A stretch of 11,150 bases of DNA from Clostridia bacterium (lineage in GTDB: Bacteria > Bacillota > Clostridia > Oscillospirales > CAG-272): positions 1 to 11,150 of the forward strand of contig JAFYRH010000005.1 in assembly GCA_017559555.1 (NCBI GenBank), given 5' to 3'. The notes under the pieces are model-generated. The model was given only the letters and a program-made list of their open reading frames with translations, made no database searches and had not been told where the DNA came from. Both the position numbers and the translations under genes were made by a program. Shown here one piece after another: positions 1 to 5,148 of this stretch. How positions within the stretch are numbered: position 1 is the stretch's first letter; each line of letters opens with the position of its first letter.

Positions 1-429
1 ACGAAGAACGTACAGTCCCGGACGGACTTTCATACCTCTATCGCGCAATCCCGTGACATCGGTAATGCCTCTGATAATATCCTCGCCCAATGAAAAGGCA
101 CGCGAGGGCGCGGAGTAGGCAAACGCTTCGGTTCCGCTTACATCGGGATTGGATGAGGCATTTGTGTGAATGCTGATGAAATAATCCGCTCCCCACGCGT
201 TGGCATCCTCCACGCGGGCGCGCAAGCTTGTGGAGTTGCTCGTGCCAAGCGAGGATGTGGGGGTCGGGCGCGAAAGGCGGACTTCATAGTCTCCATCCGC
301 TCGCAAGAGCGTTGCAAGCTCCTGCCCGACGCGGTATGTGATGTCCTGCTCTCGCAGTCCGTTCCCCTCTGCTCCCCCATTCGGTGCCTCGGGATTGTGC
401 CCTTGGTCGATGTATATCTTGATTGCCAT
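1..429 (-). CDS. N-acetylmuramoyl-L-alanine amidase, Amidase_3 type (partial, C-terminus beyond left edge)
   Basis: This reading frame stays open to the left edge and gives 143 residues. It starts MAIKIYIDQGH, which is the first zinc-ligand motif of Amidase_3 (CwlC/AmiC-like) enzymes. These cut the bond between N-acetylmuramic acid and L-alanine in peptidoglycan. Likely zinc ligands are His11, Glu27 (in GLREQD) and His88 (in ISIHTNA). The catalytic glutamate expected near the C-terminus would lie beyond the edge. The ATG at 427-429 has a strong GGGGAGG site (435-441) six bases upstream. There is no signal peptide, so the protein either is a cytoplasmic or mother-cell lytic enzyme (as CwlC is in Bacillus), is released by lysis, or carries targeting domains further on. 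The DNA is visibly richer in G+C than the membrane-protein gene at 882. Family assignment is firm; the biological role is inference. Confidence 0.9.
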   Translation of the reverse strand, partial: MAIKIYIDQGHNPEAPNGGAEGNGLREQDITYRVGQELATLLRADGDYEVRLSRPTPTSSLGTSNSTSLRARVEDANAWGADYFISIHTNASSNPDVSGTEAFAYSAPSRAFSLGEDIIRGITDVTGLRDRGMKVRPGLYVLR

Positions 430-494
430 AATGTCCTCCCCTGTTCTCGTTCTGTTACAGTGTATGCAAAACACGAGAAAATTGATAAAGGGGG

Positions 495-523
495 TTGCAA
501 ATGAGGGAGAATTGTGGTAGAAT
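495..523 (+). promoter_or_regulatory. Possible sigma-A promoter
   Basis: TTGCAA (495-500) and TAGAAT (518-523) are separated by exactly 17 bases. The -10 box matches consensus at 5 of 6 positions, the -35 box at only 4 of 6. Transcription would begin near 530 and run through the palindromic element toward the gene at 882, giving a leader of about 350 bases. It is the best plus-strand promoter I can see for that gene and rsmI, but the match is moderate. Confidence 0.4.
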
Positions 524-577
524 AGAAAAGAATATAGTGTACCTTCACTTGAACAACAGCAAAGTAACAAATCAACC

Positions 578-805
578 TGTCATCCTGAGCGAAGTCGAAC
601 TTCTGTGGAGCGAATAGCGACGCAGAAGCGCGAGGCTTTTTAGCCGAAGCGGGATCTCGTAACAACTCTTGGTGGCTTATTGATGGAATGTTACATTTGC
701 CTTGGCAAGCCACCCAAATTCGTTCGGAGATCCCTGCGGCGCTTTGGCGCCTTGGTTTTTCCTCGCTCCTCGCTCAGAAAAACTTCGACTACGCTCAGGA
801 TGACA
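578..805. repeat. Long imperfect palindrome with 22-bp terminal inverted repeats (MITE- or REP-like)
   Basis: The left end (578-599) begins TGTCATCCTGAGCG and the right end (784-805) finishes CGCTCAGGATGACA; the 22-bp arms differ at one position. Further inward, GGGATCTCG (651-659) faces CGGAGATCCC (725-734) with one extra base, and TTGGTGGCTT (669-678) faces AAGCCACCCAA (707-717), leaving an apex of 28 bases. The intervening arms also align, for example around the GAGCGA repeats, and the right arm has its own local hairpin (738-751). The whole unit can fold into one long cruciform or RNA hairpin. From memory, the end sequence resembles a dispersed repeat common in many bacterial genomes. It encodes nothing recognisable, and I see no target-site duplication. 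Confidence 0.8.
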
Positions 806-881
806 TACAGAAGGATATTTTACTTTAATCCAAAAGATACATTCAAAAAAGCAAAGAATAACGAAAGGACGGAAAACGAAT

Positions 882-1346
882 ATGAAAAAGAAAGCCAAAG
901 CGCAGAAAATCTATTCATTTTCCTCTTTGTCGACGCCCGATGAGTTCATTTCAAGACTTTCTGAAACCGCAGTTCAAGCAAAATTAGGGATTGAACAAAC
1001 CGAAAATGGATTTGACTTGGACCTTGAAAGCAATAAAGGTGGCAGAGTTGTCTATCGCGCAAGCGTATCGGTTAATGAGGATGGTGGCTCTGTTATTCAG
1101 GGAACAATAGAAACGATACCGTGGCATACCCGCCCTGCAAAAAAGGAAACTCTTTGGGATAAAATTCTGACAGTCTTTGCTTACATCCTCGTCATACCGA
1201 TCGCACTGATTGCTTTGATAGTCGCTGCAATTACCGCTCTCGTTATACGGATCATCCACGGCAAAAGCGAGAAAATTGGCGAAGAAAAAATCCTTTGCGA
1301 TTTTATGACGAACAAAATGTGTTGCACCCAAGAAAATAATGAGTGA
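882..1346 (+). CDS. Small membrane protein of unknown function (154 aa)
   Basis: I do not recognise the family. The protein has a lysine-rich N-terminus (MKKKAKAQK) and a soluble section to about residue 90 with beta-like stretches (residues 55-78). A long hydrophobic segment at roughly 94-126 could be one long or two short membrane helices, and a charged tail of about 28 residues ends with a Cys-Cys pair. There is no signal peptide at the N-terminus, so the soluble part is probably cytoplasmic. The ATG at 882 follows GGA (871-873) and AAAGGA (864-869). The stop codon (1344-1346) overlaps the ribosome binding site of rsmI, so the two genes are probably cotranscribed and perhaps translationally coupled. 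The gene is A+T-richer than the amidase gene. Expression as a protein is likely, but function is unknown. Confidence 0.7.
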   Translation: MKKKAKAQKIYSFSSLSTPDEFISRLSETAVQAKLGIEQTENGFDLDLESNKGGRVVYRASVSVNEDGGSVIQGTIETIPWHTRPAKKETLWDKILTVFAYILVIPIALIALIVAAITALVIRIIHGKSEKIGEEKILCDFMTNKMCCTQENNE

Positions 1347-1354
1347 GGAAGCTT

Positions 1355-2236
1355 ATGAGTTCTATAAAAAATCTTGAAGACCGTGCAAAAGAAAAAAATC
1401 GCGTGCTTTCGGGCACGCTTTATCTGGTTGCAACCCCGATTGGGAACTTGGCGGACCTTTCGGAGAGAGCGATCAAGGTGCTCTCCGAGGTGGATTTTAT
1501 TGCCGCTGAGGATACGCGCAATTCGATGCGACTACTCACACACCTTGGCATTTCGAAGCCGATGGTCTCCTATTTTGAGCACAACAAGCGCGAACGTGGC
1601 GAGCAGATTGCGGCACGTCTCGAAGCCGGTGAGAGTTGTGCGCTCATTACCGATGCGGGCACGCCTGCCATCAGCGACCCCGGTGAGGATATGGTTGCCT
1701 TGTGTGCAGAACGCGGCATTTCCGTGACCTCTGTTCCCGGCCCCGTGGCTTCGATTGTAGCACTGACTCTTTCGGGTCTCCCTACGGGTAGATTTACCTT
1801 TGAGGGTTTTCTCTCGGTAAACAAGGCAGAACGCCGTGCGCATCTTTCGGCTCTTGCCAATGAAACAAGAACCATGCTTTTTCACGAAGCTCCCCATAAA
1901 CTCCAGGCAACGCTTGATGATTTTGCGCGCGCCTTTGGCGAGGGCCGTCGCCTTGCGATTTGCCGCGAATTGACCAAAGCGCACGAAGAAATTTTGCGCA
2001 TGACAGTCGGTGAAGCGGTGGCATACTACAAAGAACAAAGTCCTCGCGGTGAGTACGTTCTTGTGGTTGAAGGAGCAAAGGATGCTGTCTCCTCGAACTT
2101 TTGGGATGCGATGGACGTTCCCTCTCACGTTCAGCATTACATCGATGGCGGTATGGCAAAAATGGATGCTATTAAGCAGGTGGCACGCGACAGAGGTGTT
2201 GCAAAGAATGAAATATATAAGCAAGTTGTCGACTGA
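1355..2236 (+). CDS. rsmI: 16S rRNA (cytidine(1402)-2'-O)-methyltransferase RsmI
   Basis: RsmI uses S-adenosylmethionine to 2'-O-methylate C1402 in the decoding centre of 16S rRNA. The 293-residue product has the family signatures in order: GTLYLVATPIGNL (20-32), the AEDTRNS segment (51-57), the AdoMet-site motif ITDAGTPAISDPG (98-110), SVPGP (126-130) and CRELTKAHEEILR (203-215). It ends in the usual small C-terminal helical domain (GGMAKMDAIKQVA). Length is normal for the family. I chose the ATG at 1355 because AGGA (1346-1349) sits five bases upstream; an in-frame GTG at 1343 would place that site inside the gene. An N-terminal extension of about 18 residues precedes the first conserved strand. 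It follows the membrane-protein gene with almost no gap and ends at a strong hairpin terminator. Confidence 0.96.
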   Translation: MSSIKNLEDRAKEKNRVLSGTLYLVATPIGNLADLSERAIKVLSEVDFIAAEDTRNSMRLLTHLGISKPMVSYFEHNKRERGEQIAARLEAGESCALITDAGTPAISDPGEDMVALCAERGISVTSVPGPVASIVALTLSGLPTGRFTFEGFLSVNKAERRAHLSALANETRTMLFHEAPHKLQATLDDFARAFGEGRRLAICRELTKAHEEILRMTVGEAVAYYKEQSPRGEYVLVVEGAKDAVSSNFWDAMDVPSHVQHYIDGGMAKMDAIKQVARDRGVAKNEIYKQVVD

Positions 2237-2243
2237 CATAGAA

Positions 2244-2283
2244 AAAGAACCTAACTCGTTTTGGAGTTAGGTTCTTTCTTTTT
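2244..2283. terminator. Bidirectional intrinsic terminator between rsmI and the convergent lipoprotein gene
   Basis: A perfect 14-bp stem (2244-2257 with 2264-2277, AAAGAACCTAACTC and its complement) encloses the six-base loop GTTTTG. On the plus strand it is followed by CTTTTT, and on the minus strand the stem foot plus the next bases give a run of five T. It can therefore end both rsmI from the left and the long minus-strand operon from the right. It fills nearly all of the 45-bp gap. Confidence 0.92.
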
Positions 2284-2686
2284 ATTTGCGGAGGTCGATC
2301 TCCACACTTCCCTTTGCGGGGGTGACGGTTTCGATAATAATGTAGACTCTATGTCCGCTTTCTATATAGCCACGACGCTCGTCGATGCTCTCGCCTGCTT
2401 TGAGGTTAGAAAGAAACTCTTTTACGCCGAAAATATCGTAGTAAACGTTGATTTCGCCCTCATCAAGGGTTGCTTTGCATCCTATGGAGTTTTCAAGTCC
2501 CGTACCACTCATTTTCAGTTTGAGGACCACGGTTCCATCTAATCTACCGAACTTTACGCTGCCACGATCGCCCATTTCGCTACGGACAAGTCCGAGGGCT
2601 TTGTAGCTGCTAACATAACGAAAATCACACGATGTTGAAGAAAATAAAACTGTCAAACATAGAATAACCAACAAAAGTTTTTTCAT
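2282..2686 (-). CDS. Putative lipoprotein of unknown function (134 aa)
   Basis: The N-terminus MKKLLLVILCLTVLFSSTSC is a lipoprotein signal peptide: two lysines, a hydrophobic core and a lipobox-like STSC with Cys20 as the lipidated residue. The -3 position is Ser rather than the usual Leu, so the lipobox is slightly non-canonical. The mature part of about 115 residues looks beta-rich (for example TVVLKLKMS, VYIIIETV, SVEIDL) and matches no family I recognise. GAGGAG (2695-2700) lies eight bases before the ATG. It is the last gene of the minus-strand unit, 27 bp after the preceding lipoprotein gene and just before the shared terminator. LspA, encoded three genes upstream, would process its signal peptide. 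Lipoprotein status is well supported; function is not. Confidence 0.8.
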   Translation of the reverse strand: MKKLLLVILCLTVLFSSTSCDFRYVSSYKALGLVRSEMGDRGSVKFGRLDGTVVLKLKMSGTGLENSIGCKATLDEGEINVYYDIFGVKEFLSNLKAGESIDERRGYIESGHRVYIIIETVTPAKGSVEIDLRK

Positions 2687-2713
2687 TTCACAGTCTCCTC
2701 TTTTCGTTAACCT

Positions 2714-3571
2714 TTACCATGCGACGGGAACACCGTTAACAAAATGCCAATAGTTGCCCGTAGCAGTGGGAGCATCTTCGGAATAAAAATACACGGTACA
2801 CCTTGCAAGATCATTTTCGATGACCTCAACCGTTTCATTTTTGTCTTCGTCAATGGTTTTGGTTTCGGTAGCAACAAGCTCTACACTTTGCCACTCGATT
2901 TCGGTACCAAAATAGTAAACGGTTGTCAATTGAGGACAATCCTCAAATGCCTTTTTGCCAACCTTTTTGATAGATACGGGAAGAATAACCGCTTCGAGAG
3001 CTTCGAATTTTCGAAATCCAAAATCGGAAATATTATCATAAGGTTCCTCTTCATAACCTGTTGCAAGATCTATCAGCTTTGTTTTTTGGTGACAAATCGT
3101 TAGCAGATCGACGGAATAATCAACGTACTTTTTTCCGTCCTTTTCAAAATAACGCTCTACTCTGTTCGATTGCGTTTGCAATTCGGACATAGAAGCATTA
3201 CCGATAAACGCTTCACCGGAAACAACAATATCTCCTTCCCCATCAACACTTACAGAATAATCCTCTGCTCCTGCCACACTCGCAAAGGGGTTTGTACTCT
3301 GGGTGAAGTCGACATAATACGCATAAGCAGATCCGATAGCACGCGCGGTACGAGTGACTCCCTTCTCGACAAAGGTTTCGATGGGTTGTGTAAAAAGGTA
3401 GGAAAGCTCATAACCATCCTCATAAACAACGGTTACACTTTTATCATCTTCGCGGATTTCAGTCTTTCTGATTATGGGAGTTTCCTCTTTTTGAATATTT
3501 GCATCACAACCGCAAAGAAGTAATGCCATTGTTAGAATGGTTAGAAGCAGAACAGCAACTGTTTTTTTCAT
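2714..3571 (-). CDS. Putative lipoprotein with a BspA-like leucine-rich repeat (285 aa)
   Basis: The protein begins MKKTVAVLLLTILTMALL and has a lipobox LCGC with the lipidated cysteine at residue 22. A mature region of mixed strands follows. Around residues 190-225 there is one BspA-type (LRR_5) unit: AVILPVSIKKVGKKAFEDC followed by PQLTTVYYFGT. The last 25 residues contain YFYSEDAPTATGNYWHFVNG; from memory this resembles the C-terminal caps of many clostridial LRR_5 surface proteins. I chose the ATG at 3571 because GGAGG lies seven bases upstream; an in-frame ATG at 3577 is almost touching that site but would overlap the rluD stop as ATGA. With the chosen start, the gap to the rluD stop is two bases, so coupling is likely. 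Surface binding or adhesion is only inference. Base composition is A+T-richer than rluD. Confidence 0.82.
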   Translation of the reverse strand: MKKTVAVLLLTILTMALLLCGCDANIQKEETPIIRKTEIREDDKSVTVVYEDGYELSYLFTQPIETFVEKGVTRTARAIGSAYAYYVDFTQSTNPFASVAGAEDYSVSVDGEGDIVVSGEAFIGNASMSELQTQSNRVERYFEKDGKKYVDYSVDLLTICHQKTKLIDLATGYEEEPYDNISDFGFRKFEALEAVILPVSIKKVGKKAFEDCPQLTTVYYFGTEIEWQSVELVATETKTIDEDKNETVEVIENDLARCTVYFYSEDAPTATGNYWHFVNGVPVAW

Positions 3572-3573
3572 AT

Positions 3574-4572
3574 TCATTCCTCCAAATTTTCGTTGTTTTT
3601 AAATAAAATATCCACTACGTGTTGCATATTTTGCGGCATGGGGGCGAAAAATTGCATTTCCTCACCCGTGCGCGGATGGGTCAAGCGGAGCTCTCCTGCA
3701 TGCAGGCATTGACCGATGATGGAAGAACGGTGACGGCTTTCAAAACGTGTATTGGCTCCACCGTAAACGGTGTCCCCAAGGAGCGGATGCCCAACCGATG
3801 CCATGTGCACGCGGATTTGGTGGGTGCGTCCCGTTTCGAGCTGACAACGTAAAAGCGTGAAATTATTTCCGTCTGCCTCTCCTCGTGCAAGAACCGACCA
3901 ATGCGTAACGGCATCGCGTGAGCGCAATTCGCTATTGTGGATGACTGCCATCTTTTTGCGATCGACGGGGTGACGTCCGATGGGGGCATCGACGGTGCCG
4001 CTTTCCTCACGGAAGTTCCCCACCGCAATTGCGGTGTAGATGCGGCTAATGTGATGCCCTTTGAGTTGTGCGGAAAGTGCAAGATGTGCTTCATCATTTT
4101 TGGCAACGACCAAAAGACCGCTCGTATCTTTATCGATACGGTGCACGATGCCGGGGCGAATCACCCCTCCAACACCCGAAAGAGACGTTCCGCAATGATA
4201 CAACAGTGCATTGACAAGCGTTCCCGTGGGGTTACCTGCGGCAGGATGCACGACCATTCCAATGGGTTTGTTTACAACGATGATATCATCATCCTCAAAA
4301 ACGATATCCAGGGGAATATTTTCGGGCAGAGCCTCGGAGGCTTCGGGCTCGGGAAGAGTCACTTCTACCGCGTCTCCTTTATTGAGCTTATAGTTTTTTG
4401 CCACCGTTTTGCCGTTTACGGTAACCGCTCCCTCTTCGATGAGTCTTGCGGCGGCAGAACGTGTCAGTTCTGCACAAGTGGCAACAAATTGATCCAGACG
4501 TGTGCCTTTATCCTCTGCTTGTGCCACAAAGCACAAAACATTGGCTTCGGCATCGTTATTCCACATCGACAT
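3574..4572 (-). CDS. rluD: RluA/RluD-family 23S rRNA pseudouridine synthase
   Basis: This enzyme isomerises specific uridines in large-subunit rRNA to pseudouridine. An N-terminal S4 RNA-binding domain (about residues 20-75, TRLDQFVA through VTVNGKTV) precedes the catalytic domain. The catalytic motif is HRIDKDTSG (144-152), with Asp147 the expected nucleophile, followed by LLVVAKN. Further family motifs are VVNKPIGMVVHP before it and TGRTHQIRVHMASVGHPLLGD after it. I chose the ATG at 4572 (332 residues) because GAGGA lies eight bases upstream; an ORF reaching 4605 would overlap lspA much further without a good site. The chosen start overlaps the lspA stop by 17 bases. In Bacillus subtilis the equivalent neighbour of lspA is ylyB, so the order is conserved. 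The exact target uridines (RluD-like or other) cannot be fixed from sequence. Confidence 0.93.
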   Translation of the reverse strand: MSMWNNDAEANVLCFVAQAEDKGTRLDQFVATCAELTRSAAARLIEEGAVTVNGKTVAKNYKLNKGDAVEVTLPEPEASEALPENIPLDIVFEDDDIIVVNKPIGMVVHPAAGNPTGTLVNALLYHCGTSLSGVGGVIRPGIVHRIDKDTSGLLVVAKNDEAHLALSAQLKGHHISRIYTAIAVGNFREESGTVDAPIGRHPVDRKKMAVIHNSELRSRDAVTHWSVLARGEADGNNFTLLRCQLETGRTHQIRVHMASVGHPLLGDTVYGGANTRFESRHRSSIIGQCLHAGELRLTHPRTGEEMQFFAPMPQNMQHVVDILFKNNENLEE

Positions 4573-5062
4573 CACTCTTTTCCTCTGCCTTTTGGGCTTT
4601 TTCAAGCTTGATCTCTTTGATTAAATCGAGCACGAGACAAAGAATCATAATTCCCGCGCCTATGCAAACAAAAGAATCTGCAACGTTAAACACCGCAAAG
4701 TTGATGAGGGTAAAATCGATAAAATCAACTACGTATCCCAAGAAGATGCGGTCGATCATATTGCCAATGCCGCCACCGATGATCATTGCCATAGAGACTT
4801 GCATCCAACGGCTTTCAGGACGGAAGCAGAGCAAATAAACGATTAATGCTACGATTGCAATGGTAGAAAAAACCATAAATACCCAGCGGTGATCCTTGAG
4901 CATTCCAAATGCCATGCCCGTATTTTTGACATAGGTAAAGTGAAGCACGTCCTGCCACAAGGGGAAAGATTCATACTCCGCCAAATTGACAACCGTGAGC
5001 CATTTGGTAAGTTGGTCAAGACCAATAACCGCCGCAATGACGGCAATTAAAATAACGGTCAT
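4556..5062 (-). CDS. lspA: Lipoprotein signal peptidase (signal peptidase II)
   Basis: LspA is the membrane aspartyl protease that removes signal peptides from lipidated prolipoproteins. The 168-residue product has the normal length and about four membrane segments (roughly 2-18, 60-80, 88-106 and 131-148). Family motifs are present: DQLTKW (16-21), VKNTGMAFG (45-53), the GNMIDR motif with Asp104, and NVADS with Asp129; the last two aspartates are the expected catalytic pair. The C-terminus is charged (KLEKAQKAEEKSDVDVE). The ATG at 5062 has AAAGGAG six bases upstream; longer in-frame extensions would run into the intergenic hairpin and ileS. It lies 86 bp after ileS and overlaps rluD. Two downstream genes in the same unit encode likely substrates. 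Confidence 0.97.
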   Translation of the reverse strand: MTVILIAVIAAVIGLDQLTKWLTVVNLAEYESFPLWQDVLHFTYVKNTGMAFGMLKDHRWVFMVFSTIAIVALIVYLLCFRPESRWMQVSMAMIIGGGIGNMIDRIFLGYVVDFIDFTLINFAVFNVADSFVCIGAGIMILCLVLDLIKEIKLEKAQKAEEKSDVDVE

Positions 5063-5100
5063 AGAATTCTCCTTTCTCTTTTTTAGGGAAAGATAGGTTT

Positions 5101-5134
5101 GGGGAGGGACGCTTTTTGCAAAGAGTCCCTTCCC
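5101..5134 (-). other. Strong stem-loop between ileS and lspA
   Basis: GGGGAGGGAC (5101-5110) pairs with GTCCCTTCCC (5125-5134) with one mismatch. Inside it CTTT (5112-5115) pairs with AAAG (5120-5123) around a TTGC loop. On the minus strand it lies just after the ileS stop but is not followed directly by a T run, so it is not a standard terminator. It may be a leaky attenuator, an RNA processing site or a stabiliser that uncouples lspA from ileS. The structure is clear; the role is inference. Confidence 0.6.
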
Positions 5135-5148
5135 ATCCAAAGTCAAAA

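Larger units (their letters stand above)
430..881. other. Intergenic region without a gene
   Basis: This stretch separates the divergent amidase and membrane-protein genes. It contains the amidase ribosome binding site, a plus-strand promoter candidate at 495-523 and the long palindromic element at 578-805. Open frames crossing it on either strand have no ribosome binding site or recognisable protein features and run through the palindrome. I saw no convincing promoter for the amidase here. Confidence 0.6.

Noticed and set aside
442..560. Promoter for the amidase on the minus strand
   Set aside because: TTGCAT, TTGCAA and TACACT-like strings occur, but no pair has acceptable boxes at 16-18 base spacing, so I do not call one.
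138..713. Minus-strand open frame running from the palindrome across the amidase gene
   Set aside because: The true amidase is in another frame of the same strand with zinc-ligand motifs and a strong ribosome binding site. This frame crosses the palindromic element and looks like no protein.
677..943. Short open frames on both strands within and beside the palindrome
   Set aside because: They mirror the inverted-repeat sequence, have no suitable ribosome binding sites, and on the plus strand overlap the better start at 882.
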